A DNA stretch of 64,000 bases, taken from contig CP000699.1 in the NCBI GenBank assembly GCA_000016765.1, forward strand, positions 3,847,501 to 3,911,500, given 5' to 3'. The DNA is from Rhizorhabdus wittichii RW1. GTDB taxonomy: Bacteria > Pseudomonadota > Alphaproteobacteria > Sphingomonadales > Sphingomonadaceae. Positions 54,264 through 63,908 of the stretch are shown in pieces (position 1 is the stretch's first letter; every line of letters begins with the position of its first letter). The position numbers and the translations under genes are program-made. Below the pieces are notes generated by a model. That model was not told the DNA's origin and did not search any database. It was given only the letters and a program-made list of their open reading frames with translations.

Positions 54264-55895
54264 ATGATCGATGAGCAGGGCATCTTCCTCGGCGCGAGCC
54301 CGAACCCGTCGGGATTGCTGCCCCAGCATCTCAATCTCCGCCGCGCCAACCGCCACGGCCTGATCGCCGGCGCGACCGGCACCGGCAAGACCGTCACCCT
54401 GCAAGGCATCGCCGAGAATTTCTCGGCGGCCGGCGTTCCGGTGTTCCTGGCCGACGTGAAGGGTGATCTTTCGGGCATCTCGATGGCCGGGTCGCCGACC
54501 GCGAAGAATGCCGACAAGCTGGTCGCGCGCGCCGCCGAGATCGGCCTGCAGAACTATAGCTGGGGCGACAACCCGGCGATCTTCTGGGATCTCTATGGCG
54601 AGCAGGGCCACCCGATCCGCACCACCATATCGGAAATGGGGCCGCTGCTGCTCGCCCGGCTGATGAACCTCAACGAGGTCCAGGAAGGCGTGCTCAACAT
54701 CGCCTTCCGCTATGCCGACGAGCAGAGCCTGTTGCTGCTCGACCTCGGCGACCTGCAGGCGATGCTCGCCCATTGCGCCGAGCATGCCGACGAGCTGTCG
54801 ACCAAGTACGGCAACGTCACCAAGGCGAGCGTCGGGTCGATCCAGCGCCAGCTCCTCCAGCTCGACAGCCAGGGCGGCGCGCATTTCTTCGGCGAGCCGG
54901 CGCTCGACATCCACGACTTCCTCGGCGTCGACGACCAGGGGCGCGGCTATGTCAACGTGCTGGCGGCCGACAAGCTGATGCAGAGCCCGAAGCTCTACGC
55001 CACCTTCCTGCTGTGGCTGCTGAGCGAGCTGTTCGAGAATCTTCCCGAGGTCGGCGATCCCGACAAGCCCAAGCTGGTCTTCTTCTTCGACGAGGCGCAC
55101 CTGCTGTTCGAGGATGCGCCCAAGGCGCTGACCGACAAGATCGAGCAGGTCGTTCGCCTGATCCGGTCGAAGGGCGTCGGCGTCTATTTCGTCACCCAGA
55201 ACCCGATCGACGTGCCCGAGGACGTCGCCGCCCAGCTCGGCAACCGCGTCCAGCACGCGCTACGCGCCTTCACCCCGCGCGACCAGAAGGCGATCTCGGC
55301 CGCCGCCGACACCTTCCGGATCAACCCCGACCTCGACGTCGCCAAGGCGATCATCGAGCTGAAGGTGGGCGAGGCGCTCGTCTCGGTGCTGCAGGACGAC
55401 GGCTCGCCGAGCATCGTCCAGCGCACCCTGATCGCGCCGCCGCGCTCGCGGCTGGGGCCGGTCGACGCGAAGGAGCGCGCCGTGATCCAGTCGATCTCTC
55501 CGGTCGCCGGCAAATATGACACGGTGATCGACCGCGAATCGGCCGAGGAACTGCTCGCCGCCAAGGCCGACGCCGCGGTCGCCGCCGCGCAGGCCGCCCA
55601 GGCGCAGGCCGAGGCCGACAAGACCGCCGCCATCCAGGCGAAGATGGAGGCGAAGCAGCGCGAGGCCGCGCTCAAGGAACAGGCGCGGCAGGATGCGATC
55701 GCGGCGCGCGAGGCGGCGAAGCCGAGCGGCCTCGACCGCGCGCTCCAGTCGGCGACCCGCGCGGCGGCTTCCTCGGTCGGACGCCAGGTCGCCAACGAGC
55801 TCGGCCGCGCCGTGTTCGGCGGCAGCAGCCGGCGCAGCTCGGGCGGGATCGCGGGCCAGCTGGTGCGCGGCATCCTCGGCGGCCTCTTCAAGTGA
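54264..55895 (+). CDS. DUF853-type helicase-like ATPase
   Basis: A 543-residue P-loop ATPase of the HerA/FtsK class (DUF853). Walker A '[12 protein letters not shown]' at about 36-47, Walker B '[17 protein letters not shown]' near 275, sensor '[15 protein letters not shown]' and an arginine-containing 'FTPRDQKAI'. A coiled-coil, Ala/Glu/Lys-rich stretch at about 430-490 is followed by a Gly/Ser/Arg-rich tail. Its stop overlaps the start of the next gene (GTGA), so it is coupled to an ATP-grasp-like gene. Confidence 0.9.
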   Translation: MIDEQGIFLGASPNPSGLLPQHLNLRRANRHGLIAGATGTGKTVTLQGIAENFSAAGVPVFLADVKGDLSGISMAGSPTAKNADKLVARAAEIGLQNYSWGDNPAIFWDLYGEQGHPIRTTISEMGPLLLARLMNLNEVQEGVLNIAFRYADEQSLLLLDLGDLQAMLAHCAEHADELSTKYGNVTKASVGSIQRQLLQLDSQGGAHFFGEPALDIHDFLGVDDQGRGYVNVLAADKLMQSPKLYATFLLWLLSELFENLPEVGDPDKPKLVFFFDEAHLLFEDAPKALTDKIEQVVRLIRSKGVGVYFVTQNPIDVPEDVAAQLGNRVQHALRAFTPRDQKAISAAADTFRINPDLDVAKAIIELKVGEALVSVLQDDGSPSIVQRTLIAPPRSRLGPVDAKERAVIQSISPVAGKYDTVIDRESAEELLAAKADAAVAAAQAAQAQAEADKTAAIQAKMEAKQREAALKEQARQDAIAAREAAKPSGLDRALQSATRAAASSVGRQVANELGRAVFGGSSRRSSGGIAGQLVRGILGGLFK

Positions 55896-56881
55896 GTTCG
55901 ACGGGTGGGGCCCTTGGACTGCTATTCGGTTCGGATATCCATCATGGCAGGGCGCACGCCGGCGAAGCGGTGCCCGCCGGGATCGGAACGACCGACGTGC
56001 GTCTGCTCCAGTCGGGGGATCGCGACAGCTTCATCCGCCTGCATATCCCCGTCAATTTCCAGCGACTGAAATTCAAGCCGTCGCTCGCCAATGTCGGGAC
56101 GGTGCTCAACCTCGTCACCGATCCCGACCTCAATCCCGTTGTGCTCGGTCATGCCGACAAATTCCTGAAATCCTTCAAGGGCAGGATCATCAACCAGCCC
56201 GCGGCGGTACTGGGCAGTACGCGGGACAAGGTCGCCACACTGTTGGCGGGGATCGACGGATTGGTCGTGCCATCCATCGCGCGCTTCCGGGGACGGCCGG
56301 CCCTGGCCGCCGCGGCGATCGCGAAGGCCGGGATCCGCTTCCCCGCCATCCTGCGCCGGACCGGCCATCATGACGGCCGGATCGAAGGGCTGATGGCCGA
56401 TGCCGATGCGGTGATGGCCGTGATCGATCCGTCGATCAGCTATTATCTCACCGAGTTCGTCGACGGCCGCTCGGCCGAAGGCCTGTTCCACAAGATCCGC
56501 ATCTTCTTCTTCGGCGATCAGGGGGTGGTCCGGCACCGGTTGGTCTCCGACCATTGGAACGTCCACGCGCCGGACCGGAAGAGGGTCCTCGTCCAGCATC
56601 CCGAGCATATCGAGACCGAGTGCCGCTATGTCGAAGGCGGCATCGCGGCGATGCCGCCCGAGGTGCAGCGCGTGCTGGCGGAGGTCCGGGTGCGGATGCC
56701 GCTCGATTATTTCGGCATCGATTTCTCGATCATGCCGGACGGGCGGCTGCTCCTGTTCGAGGCCAATGCGACGATGATGTTCTTTCCTGTCGTGGCCGAA
56801 CCGCCCTTCGGCTATAGCGCTGCGGTGCTGACCCAGGGCACCGCTGCCTTCGACGCGATGCTGGTCGGTGGGGGGATGTAA
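55892..56881 (+). CDS. ATP-grasp-like protein of unknown function
   Basis: A 329-residue protein. The C-terminal two thirds look like an ATP-grasp ligase: a lysine/arginine-bearing strand near '[14 protein letters not shown]', hinge strand '[12 protein letters not shown]', then '[24 protein letters not shown]', cited in part, with the Mg2+-binding D/E/N set (Asp, Glu, Asn) near residues 265-280. No signal or membrane segment. GTG 55892 overlaps the DUF853 stop (GTGA) and a methyltransferase gene follows by 6 nt. Specific substrate unknown; peptide ligase-like or RimK-like tailing activity is possible. Confidence 0.7.
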   Translation: MSSTGGALGLLFGSDIHHGRAHAGEAVPAGIGTTDVRLLQSGDRDSFIRLHIPVNFQRLKFKPSLANVGTVLNLVTDPDLNPVVLGHADKFLKSFKGRIINQPAAVLGSTRDKVATLLAGIDGLVVPSIARFRGRPALAAAAIAKAGIRFPAILRRTGHHDGRIEGLMADADAVMAVIDPSISYYLTEFVDGRSAEGLFHKIRIFFFGDQGVVRHRLVSDHWNVHAPDRKRVLVQHPEHIETECRYVEGGIAAMPPEVQRVLAEVRVRMPLDYFGIDFSIMPDGRLLLFEANATMMFFPVVAEPPFGYSAAVLTQGTAAFDAMLVGGGM

Positions 56882-56887
56882 GGGGGA

Positions 56888-57631
56888 ATGCTGGACAGCT
56901 ACGCGGCCATCTTCGCGCGCCGGGCGGACGGCTACTGCCGCGCGATGGCGCATCATCCGCAGGCCCGTGATGCCGAGTTCGGCGCGGTGGTCGATCCGCT
57001 CGATCCGGCCGCCCGGACCGTGATCGACATGCCGGCCGGCGGCGGCTGGCTGCGTCGCTACCTGCGCGCCGGGGTCCATTATGTCGCGGTCGAGCCTGCC
57101 GAGCTGTTCTTCGACCTCTGCCCGCAGGACGAAAGCGCCGATCGCGTGCGCGCGGCGGTCGAGGCGGTGCCGCTGCCCGATGCGGCGGCGGACGCGATCG
57201 TCTCGCTCGCGGGCCTCCATCACGCCCCCGATCTCGGGGCGATCTTCGCCGAGGCATATCGGCTGCTGCGGCCCGGCGGTCAGCTCGTCATCGCCGACGT
57301 CGCGGCCGGGAGCCGGGAGGACCAGTTCCTCAATCGCTATGTCCACGCCCATAACCCGATGGGGCATGAGGGCGTCTTCCTCGACGATGGAACCGCCGGC
57401 CTGCTGCGCCGCGCCGGCTTCGAGGTGCTGGCGGAGGAGCAGGCGCCCACGCCATGGCGGCTGGGCAGCGCCGAGCAGGCGGGCGCCTATTGCGCCGACC
57501 TGTTCGGGATCGAGGGGCAGACACCGGCCCAGGTGGCGGCGGCGCTGAAGGACATCGTCGGCGCGACCGACGGCGGGGACGGCTTCGTGCTCGGCTGGAG
57601 CCTGCGGCGGCTGATCTGCCGCAAGCACTGA
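56888..57631 (+). CDS. Class I SAM-dependent methyltransferase
   Basis: A 247-residue methyltransferase. Motif I is diverged but present ('TVIDMPAGGGWLRRYL'), followed by 'VAVEPAELFFDLCPQ', 'VPLPDAAADAIVSLAGLHH' and 'YRLLRPGGQLVIADV', as in the UbiE/type 11 class. It lies 6 nt after the ATP-grasp-like gene. Target unknown: pairing with an ATP-grasp gene suggests stepwise modification of one molecule, but no precursor gene is seen. Confidence 0.8.
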   Translation: MLDSYAAIFARRADGYCRAMAHHPQARDAEFGAVVDPLDPAARTVIDMPAGGGWLRRYLRAGVHYVAVEPAELFFDLCPQDESADRVRAAVEAVPLPDAAADAIVSLAGLHHAPDLGAIFAEAYRLLRPGGQLVIADVAAGSREDQFLNRYVHAHNPMGHEGVFLDDGTAGLLRRAGFEVLAEEQAPTPWRLGSAEQAGAYCADLFGIEGQTPAQVAAALKDIVGATDGGDGFVLGWSLRRLICRKH

Positions 57632-57644
57632 ATTCGAGACGGCC

Positions 57645-59291
57645 TTACCGCCCCTGGTTGCGCCAGCGGCCGATGACATGTTCGACGAGGGCGTCCTCGT
57701 CGCCGCTGCGGCGCCATAGTTCGGAGAAGACCGGATCGTTCGACGCGGGGCGCAGGTCCTCGTCGAGGTCGTCGAAGGCGACGCGGATCGGGATCGGCAC
57801 GCCTTCGCCGCAGATGATCGCCTCGCGGTTGCGCAGCGCCGGGATGGTGTCGAGGAAGCCGCGCGCGCCTTCGGGCATCGCCGCCCGGACGAAGGCCTGG
57901 TCGCGTTCGTTGTTCAGGCGCATCGCGATGATCGTGCCGCATTGCGACAGCACGCCTTCGGCGAGGTCCGACGGCCGCTGGGTGACGAGGCCCAGCGACA
58001 CGCCATATTTGCGGCCTTCCTTGGCGATCCGTTCGAGGATGCGGCGGACCGGGCCGGTGTTGGCGGTGCGATCGGACGGGACGTAGCGATGCGCCTCCTC
58101 GCAGACGAGGAGGACGGGATGCTGCGCCTGGCCGCGCGCCCAGATCGCATAGTCGAACACGCAGCGCGCGAGCACCGACACCACGACCGATGTGATCTCC
58201 GACGGCACCCCCGACACGTCGATCACCGAGATCGGCTTGCCTTCGCCCGGCAGGCGGAAGATGCGCTTGACGAAGCTCTTCATGCTGTCGCCGACCAGCA
58301 TGCCCGAGAACATGAAATGATAGCGCGGGTCCGACCGTATCTCGTCGATCTTCTGCTTGAGGCGGAGATAGGGCGCGCTGTTCGACGCCTTGTCGAGCTT
58401 GCCCATCTCGGTCTGGATGATCGTCGTCAGGTCCGACAGCACATAGGGGATGGGGCTGTCGACGGTGATGCGGGCAACGGTTTCGGCGGCGCGGTTCTTC
58501 TGGCGCGCGGCGAGCAGGCATTTGGCGAGGATGTCGGCGTCGGTCTGCCGCTCGGCCCCCGTCGTGGTGAGCAGCACCTCGCAATGCTCCTCGAAGTTCA
58601 TCAGCCAATAGGGCATGGCGAGGTTCGACACGCCGTAGGAGGCGCCGACCTCGGCGAAGGCGGCCTCATATTCGCCGTGCGGGTCGATCATCACGATATG
58701 GCCGGCCGGCGCCATCCGGCAGATGCGGTGCAGGATCAGCGCGGTCGCGGTCGACTTGCCGGTGCCGGTCGAGCCGAGCAGCGCGAAATGCTTGCCGAGC
58801 ATCGCGTCGACCAGCAATGCGGCGCGGGTCGAGGCGGTCGGGTGGACCGTGCCGATCTCGACATGCGCCATGTCGCCCGCGCTGAAGATCGCGCCCATGT
58901 CGGCGGTGGAGACGGCGTGGACCGGCGTGCCGGGCAGCGGATAGCGGGTCACGCCGCGGCGGAAGGCGGTCAGCCGGCCGGCCGCGTCGGCGACGCCCTC
59001 GCCCAGGAAGGCGATGCGCGCGGCGATCATCTCCCCGGCGCTGCCCAGCTCGTGGATCGCGGCGACGACGCAGCGGCCCGCGACGGTCATGCGGATCATC
59101 GCGCCGATCTCGCCCGCCATCGCGAGCGCGGCGTCCTCGTCGCCCGCCAGCAGCTCGATCATGCCGCGATCGAGGCGGATGTCGGCCCCGCCGCCCGCGA
59201 CCGCCTCGACCCGCCCGATCGCGCCGGCCTCCAGTCGCAGGGCCGTTCCGAAGGCCTGTCCGCCGACGATGTCGTTCATCCTGTCCATCAC
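57645..59291 (-). CDS. HerA-like hexameric ATPase (DUF87)
   Basis: A 548-residue HerA/FtsK-type ATPase. N-terminal HAS-barrel-like part (about 15-110), Walker A 'GSTGTGKSTATAL' near 173, 'VMIDPHGEYEAAF' (HerA signature), Walker B 'PVLLVCEEAHRYVP' near 400 and 'SLGLVTQRPSDLAEGVLSQC'. HerA translocates DNA together with NurA nuclease in archaea and with partner effectors in bacterial defence systems; no NurA or Sir2-like partner is adjacent. It converges on the DUF853/ATP-grasp/methyltransferase cassette. Starts at 59288 and 59279 are possible. Confidence 0.88.
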   Translation of the reverse strand: MMDRMNDIVGGQAFGTALRLEAGAIGRVEAVAGGGADIRLDRGMIELLAGDEDAALAMAGEIGAMIRMTVAGRCVVAAIHELGSAGEMIAARIAFLGEGVADAAGRLTAFRRGVTRYPLPGTPVHAVSTADMGAIFSAGDMAHVEIGTVHPTASTRAALLVDAMLGKHFALLGSTGTGKSTATALILHRICRMAPAGHIVMIDPHGEYEAAFAEVGASYGVSNLAMPYWLMNFEEHCEVLLTTTGAERQTDADILAKCLLAARQKNRAAETVARITVDSPIPYVLSDLTTIIQTEMGKLDKASNSAPYLRLKQKIDEIRSDPRYHFMFSGMLVGDSMKSFVKRIFRLPGEGKPISVIDVSGVPSEITSVVVSVLARCVFDYAIWARGQAQHPVLLVCEEAHRYVPSDRTANTGPVRRILERIAKEGRKYGVSLGLVTQRPSDLAEGVLSQCGTIIAMRLNNERDQAFVRAAMPEGARGFLDTIPALRNREAIICGEGVPIPIRVAFDDLDEDLRPASNDPVFSELWRRSGDEDALVEHVIGRWRNQGR

Positions 59292-59352
59292 TTTCCGTTG
59301 GGATCGGCGATGGTCTAGCGGACGGCGGTTAATGCCGGGTTCCCGGGCTGGC

Positions 59353-60114
59353 TCAGTCGCGCAGCCGCTTGAAGGCGGTGCTCGCCGCCCAGCCGAGCGC
59401 GAGCGACAGCAGCACCGCGGTCAGGCCGTAGACGAAGCTGTGGCGATCGGCGGCGCGGGCGACGAACGCCTCCATGCCCGACTTGTGGATCTCGATGTCG
59501 CGGGTGGCGGCGGCGATCACGCGGCCCTTCTCGATCAGGAAGGTCTCGGCGGTGTAATGCCCGACCGGCACCCGCGCCGGGATGGCGATGCGCGCGCGGT
59601 AGAGCACGCCTTCGCTGATCTCGACGCCGCTGTCGGTCTCCGAATAATAGCTGCCGCGCCGCTTGAGGTCGATCAGCCCCTGCTCGAAATGCCGGTCGGC
59701 GGCGGGGTCGCCGCCGCTGGCGGGGGAGAGCTGGAGATTGTCGATCCCCAGTTCGTAGATCACCGCGGTCCGGCCATCGACGATCTTGTCGATCGGCTTC
59801 GACGAGGCGAGCGCGTAGAAGGACGGCACCGAGCGGAAATCGGCGCTGTCGGCGTTGATCCACATGCCGGCGATCTTGCGCTTCTCGCGCACCAGCACCG
59901 GTTCGGACGGGCCCTTCACCACCACCGCGATCTGCGCGTCGTCGCTGGGCGCGCGGCCGCCGGGATAGAGGATCGCGCCGAACAGCAGCAGCTCGGCGCC
60001 GGTGAAGCTGTAGATGATCTCGATCTTGCGCTGCGACACGTCGGGAACGAGCCTGGGGCTTTCCGCCGAGATCAGCAGCGGGGCGAGGAGAAGGAGGAGA
60101 AGGGATTTTCTCAC
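59353..60114 (-). CDS. TIGR02186 family exported/membrane protein
   Basis: A 253-residue protein with an N-terminal signal segment (RKSLLLLLLAPLLISAESP), a beta-rich periplasmic body ('QRKIEIIYSFTGAELLLFGAI', 'REKRKIAGMWINADSADF') and one C-terminal membrane helix. This matches an alphaproteobacterial family regularly found beside TauE-type permeases. GTG 60114 overlaps the permease stop (GTGA). Function unknown, probably an accessory of the permease. Confidence 0.85.
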   Translation of the reverse strand: MRKSLLLLLLAPLLISAESPRLVPDVSQRKIEIIYSFTGAELLLFGAILYPGGRAPSDDAQIAVVVKGPSEPVLVREKRKIAGMWINADSADFRSVPSFYALASSKPIDKIVDGRTAVIYELGIDNLQLSPASGGDPAADRHFEQGLIDLKRRGSYYSETDSGVEISEGVLYRARIAIPARVPVGHYTAETFLIEKGRVIAAATRDIEIHKSGMEAFVARAADRHSFVYGLTAVLLSLALGWAASTAFKRLRD

Positions 60115-61025
60115 AGCGCCTGCACCGTGAAGATCTCGGGCGGGCGCCAGGTCAGGCCCAGCAGCATGCGGATCGCCACCACCAGCACGATGAAGGCCAG
60201 CGCCAGCCGCAGATATTCGGGCTTCATCTTGAGCGCCAGCCGCGCGCCGAGCTGCGCGCCGGTGACGCTGCCGATCAGCAGCAGCCCGGTCAGCACCAGG
60301 TCGACCGCGCGGGTCGTCATCGCGTGGACCATCGTCGTCGCGGCGGTGACGAACAGGATCTGGAACAGCGAGGTGCCGACCACGACCCGCGCCGACATGC
60401 CGAGGATGTAGATCATCGCCGGCACCAGGATGAAGCCGCCGCCGACGCCCATCAGCACCGTCATCACGCCGGTCAGGAAGCCGAGCAGGAAGGGCGCGAG
60501 CGGGGAGATGTAGAGGCCCGACCGGTAGAAGCGCCAGCGGAACGGCAGCATCGCGATCAGCGGATGGTGCCGCCGCCCGCTGCCGGGCGGCGATTCGCCG
60601 CGCCATTCGGCCAGGATCGCGCCGATCGCGTCGCGCGCCATGACCGCGCCGATGCCGCCGAGCATGACCACGTACATCACCGTCACGACCGTATCGATCT
60701 GGCCGGCCTCCTGGAGCAGGCGGAACAGGAAGCCGCCGGCGAGCGACCCGATCGCGCCGCCCGCGACCAGCACCGCGCCCATATGATAGTCGACCCCGTC
60801 GCGGCTGCCATGGGCGAGCACGCCCGAGACGCTGGCGCCGGTGATCTGCGGCGCCGAGGAGGCGACTGCGACGGCTGGCGGGATGCCGTAGAAGATCATC
60901 AGCGGCGTCGTCAGGAAGCCGCCGCCCACGCCGAACATCCCCGACAGCACGCCGACCAGCCCGCCCAGGCCGATGATCACCAGCATGTTCACCGAAAGGC
61001 CGGCGATGGGCAGGTACAGATCCAT
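60111..61025 (-). CDS. TauE/SafE-family anion permease
   Basis: A 304-residue membrane protein with eight hydrophobic helices and the duplicated TauE signature 'GGLVGVLSGMFGVGGGFLTT' and 'GVMTVLMGVGGGFILVPAM'. Family members export or import sulfite, sulfoacetate or related organosulfur anions. Coupled by GTGA to the TIGR02186 gene. Substrate not predictable. Confidence 0.9.
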   Translation of the reverse strand: MDLYLPIAGLSVNMLVIIGLGGLVGVLSGMFGVGGGFLTTPLMIFYGIPPAVAVASSAPQITGASVSGVLAHGSRDGVDYHMGAVLVAGGAIGSLAGGFLFRLLQEAGQIDTVVTVMYVVMLGGIGAVMARDAIGAILAEWRGESPPGSGRRHHPLIAMLPFRWRFYRSGLYISPLAPFLLGFLTGVMTVLMGVGGGFILVPAMIYILGMSARVVVGTSLFQILFVTAATTMVHAMTTRAVDLVLTGLLLIGSVTGAQLGARLALKMKPEYLRLALAFIVLVVAIRMLLGLTWRPPEIFTVQAL

Positions 61026-61157
61026 GGCGCAGGGCTAGAGCATTTTGGGGTGTGGGGGAAAGGGCGCAGCGGGAAATATCCCCTTTCGCCGTGGTCGCGG
61101 AGAGCGGTGCGAAGGAGAATCCTTGCCCATCGCCCGTCATGCGATATATCCGGGCCT

Positions 61158-61820
61158 ATGGTTCCCTTTTCGTTCTGTTCCGTCGACATGTGCGCATTGC
61201 CGGAGGGCGGACTGTTCCACCCCGGCTCGGCCAGCCTGCTGCTCGCCGACCTGCATCTCGAAAAGGCGAGCAGCTACGCGGCGCGCGGCCAGATGCTGCC
61301 GCCCTATGATTCGATCGAGACGCTGCGCCGGGTCGCGGCGCTGGCCGGACGGACCGGGGCGCGGGCGCTCTACTGCCTCGGCGACAGCTTCCACGATCGC
61401 GGGGGCATCGCCCGGCTGGGGGAGGAGGCGCGCGGGCTGCTCGGCGAGCTGACCGCGCGGCTGCGCTGGACCTGGATCGTCGGCAACCATGACCGCGCCT
61501 TCGACGATCCGCTCGGCGGCCATGTCGTCGCGGAGGCCGAGCTGGCGGGACTGTGGCTGCGCCACGAAGCCGACCCGGCCGATCCCCGCCCGGAGATCTC
61601 CGGTCATTACCATCCCAAATACAAGGTCACGCTGCGCGGCCGCCGGGTGTCGCGCCCCTGTTTCGTCGCCGGGCGGAGCAAGCTGATCCTGCCGTCCTTC
61701 GGGGTGCTGACCGGGGGGATGGACGCCGCCGATCCAGCGATCCTGCGCGCGGTCGGCCGCGACGCCCGCGCGCTGATCCCGATCCGGGAGAAGTTGCTGG
61801 GCTTCCCGCTCGCGGCCTGA
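61158..61820 (+). CDS. pdeM: PdeM-type metallophosphoesterase
   Basis: A 220-residue calcineurin-like phosphoesterase: 'LLADLHLEKASSYA' (D-x-H), 'CLGDSFHDRGG' (GDxxD), 'IVGNHDRAF' (GNHD) and 'ISGHYHPKYKV' (GHxH). These match the ligase-associated DNA repair endonuclease PdeM. ATG 61158 fits the family N-terminus. The usual partners (LigC/Lhr helicase) are not seen in the window, although two HerA-like ATPases and a PDE are within a few kilobases. Confidence 0.82.
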   Translation: MVPFSFCSVDMCALPEGGLFHPGSASLLLADLHLEKASSYAARGQMLPPYDSIETLRRVAALAGRTGARALYCLGDSFHDRGGIARLGEEARGLLGELTARLRWTWIVGNHDRAFDDPLGGHVVAEAELAGLWLRHEADPADPRPEISGHYHPKYKVTLRGRRVSRPCFVAGRSKLILPSFGVLTGGMDAADPAILRAVGRDARALIPIREKLLGFPLAA

Positions 61821-61884
61821 CGGGGCCAGATAGAGGTTGCCTGACCGGCCCGACCGCCTATCCTTGGGCGAGCTGTAGGATTTC

Positions 61885-63111
61885 GTGCGAGCCATGCGTT
61901 ACCAGCTTAGCCCCGTGACCGCGCAGTTCCGCGATGCGGGAACCGAACGGGCGTTCCGGGCCTCGATCCTGCCCAAGGTGCAGGAGGACAGCTGGCTGAC
62001 GCTGATCGTCGCCGCGGCGGGCATGGCGATGTTCAGCATCTCCGATTACGGCTTCCTCGGCCTGTCGCCGGAATTCTACCTGCTGCTCGGAATCCGGGCG
62101 ACGCTGATCGTGACCTGCCTGGTCCTCGCGTTCGTGCTGCGGTCGTCGGACGCGTTGCTGACGCGGCCCTGGCTGCTCAGCGTCGCGCCGGTGATGATCG
62201 CCACCGGATCGCTGTCGATGATCGTGCTGCGGCCGCATACCCTGACGACGCAGTTCATCGCCGTGGTGATCATCGTCATGGCCTTCTATCTCTTCTCGCC
62301 GGTCCTGCTGTGGGGGATGATCGGCGCGAGCCTCTATCTCGGGATCGGCTTCCTCGCCGGCGCCTGGTATTGGGGCAGCCTGCCGTGGGACACGGTGCGC
62401 GCCTATGGCCTGTTGCTGATCATGGCGAACGTCGTGGGCTATGTCGTCGCCCGGCGCCTCGCCCGCCTCCAGCGCCAGCAGTTCGAGGCGCTGAGCGAGG
62501 AGCGGCTGTCGAAGCAGCGCCTGATGGAGGAGGTCGCGCGCCGCGAGGCGCTGGAGACGCGGCTGCGGATCATGGCCGATACCGACGAGCTGACCGGCCT
62601 CGCCAATCGGCGCTGCTTCCTCGAACGGGCGCGGACGGCGTTCGGCACGGCGCGGAGCCGCGAGCGCCCGTTCAGCCTCTGCATGATCGACGTCGACAAT
62701 TTCAAGGCGATCAACGACGGCTGGGGCCATGACTGCGGCGACGCGGTGCTGCGCGAGGTCGCCGCGGCCTGCCTGCGGACTTTCCGCGAGGGGGATGCGG
62801 TCGGCCGTTTCGGCGGGGAGGAGTTCGTCGCGGCGCTGCCCGGCGCCGACATGGCCGACGCCCGCCGGATCGCCGAACGGCTGCGCGAGACGATCGCGGG
62901 CCTGCGGCTCGAAGCGCCGCTCGCCGATCTGCGGGTGACCGTGACGATCGGCCTTGCCGAGGTGGAGCCGCTGGAAACCTCGCTCGCACCCGCCCTCAAG
63001 CGCGCCGACGCGGCCCTCTATCAGGGCAAGCGCAGCGGGCGGAACATGGTCCTGGACATGGATGCCGGCGGCAGCGGGCCTGGCGAGGCCGGAGCTCAGC
63101 CGACCGGGTAG
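61885..63111 (+). CDS. Membrane-bound diguanylate cyclase
   Basis: A 408-residue protein with about six membrane helices (residues 38-195), a short coiled coil, and a GGDEF domain. The active site is GGEEF at residues 310-314, and the inhibitory I-site R-E-G-D lies five residues upstream (301-304), so it should make c-di-GMP under product inhibition. 'DELTGLANRR' starts the domain. GTG 61885 is favoured because AGGA lies 4 nt upstream; ATG 61894 is possible. Its 3' end overlaps msrA by 16 nt. It is a candidate supplier of signal for the PilZ-like proteins at 5.4 and 8.3 kb. Confidence 0.92.
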   Translation: MRAMRYQLSPVTAQFRDAGTERAFRASILPKVQEDSWLTLIVAAAGMAMFSISDYGFLGLSPEFYLLLGIRATLIVTCLVLAFVLRSSDALLTRPWLLSVAPVMIATGSLSMIVLRPHTLTTQFIAVVIIVMAFYLFSPVLLWGMIGASLYLGIGFLAGAWYWGSLPWDTVRAYGLLLIMANVVGYVVARRLARLQRQQFEALSEERLSKQRLMEEVARREALETRLRIMADTDELTGLANRRCFLERARTAFGTARSRERPFSLCMIDVDNFKAINDGWGHDCGDAVLREVAAACLRTFREGDAVGRFGGEEFVAALPGADMADARRIAERLRETIAGLRLEAPLADLRVTVTIGLAEVEPLETSLAPALKRADAALYQGKRSGRNMVLDMDAGGSGPGEAGAQPTG

Positions 63112-63833
63112 ACCGTCACCGCCTGCTTGCGGAAATGGGTGGGGAAGGCGACCTTGAGCGCCTCGACCTTCGGCAGGTCGTTGTAGACGATATAGGGATA
63201 GTCCGGCTTCCGGGTCAGGAAGTCCTGGTGGTATTTCTCGGCGGGGAAGAAGCCGCGATAGAGCTCCACCTTGGTGACGATCGGCGTCTTCCACAGCTTC
63301 GCCGTGCCGAGCTGCGCGACATAGGCCTGGGCCACAGCCTGCTGCTGCTTCGTCGTCGGGAAGATCGCGGTGCGATATTGGGGACCGCGATCGGGACCCT
63401 GGCGGTTGAGCGTGGTCGGATCGGCCACCACCGCGAAATAGATGCGCAGCAAGGTGCCGTAGCTGATCCGCCGCGGATCATAGGTGATCTTGACCGCCTC
63501 GGCATGGCCGGTGGTGCCGGTGCCGACCGTCTCGTAATCGGCGGTCTGCGCGACCCCGCCCGAATAGCCCGACACCGCCGACGACACGCCGTCGACATGC
63601 TGGAACACGCCCTGGACGCCCCAGAAGCAGCCGCCCGCCAGCACGGCGGTTGCGGTCGCGCCCTGTTCCGCCGGATCGACGGCGGGCGCCGGAACCCGGA
63701 CGATCGGACCGGGATCGACCCGCGGAGCCGGCGCGACGGCCGGGCTGCGGGTCGCCATCGTTCCGGCGGCGACGAGCAGCAGCACACCGGCGGAAATCCC
63801 GGCGATCAGCGGCCGGTTAGGACTGTCCGTCAA
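63096..63833 (-). CDS. msrA: Peptide methionine sulfoxide reductase A, membrane-anchored
   Basis: A 245-residue MsrA with an N-terminal hydrophobic segment (about residues 8-27), so it probably faces the periplasm. Catalytic Cys69 lies in 'GGCFWG'; 'GYSGG', 'GTGTTGHAEAVKITYDP', 'GPQYRTAIF' and the C-terminal 'EKYHQDFL' follow as in the family. No MsrB domain. It reduces methionine-S-sulfoxide in exported proteins. Convergent with the cyclase gene. Confidence 0.93.
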   Translation of the reverse strand: MTDSPNRPLIAGISAGVLLLVAAGTMATRSPAVAPAPRVDPGPIVRVPAPAVDPAEQGATATAVLAGGCFWGVQGVFQHVDGVSSAVSGYSGGVAQTADYETVGTGTTGHAEAVKITYDPRRISYGTLLRIYFAVVADPTTLNRQGPDRGPQYRTAIFPTTKQQQAVAQAYVAQLGTAKLWKTPIVTKVELYRGFFPAEKYHQDFLTRKPDYPYIVYNDLPKVEALKVAFPTHFRKQAVTVYPVG

Positions 63834-63908
63834 AAGGGCATCCTTTTTTCCATTCTGTGTCCATTATGTCACAGTTATGGGGAGCCGCAAAATGTTTATC
63901 AACTTTTT

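Noticed and set aside
56882-56887. A precursor peptide gene for a possible ATP-grasp-modified peptide (graspetide-like) cluster.
   Set aside because: No small ORF with a leader/core pattern was found between or beside 55892 and 57645; the assignment would be speculation.
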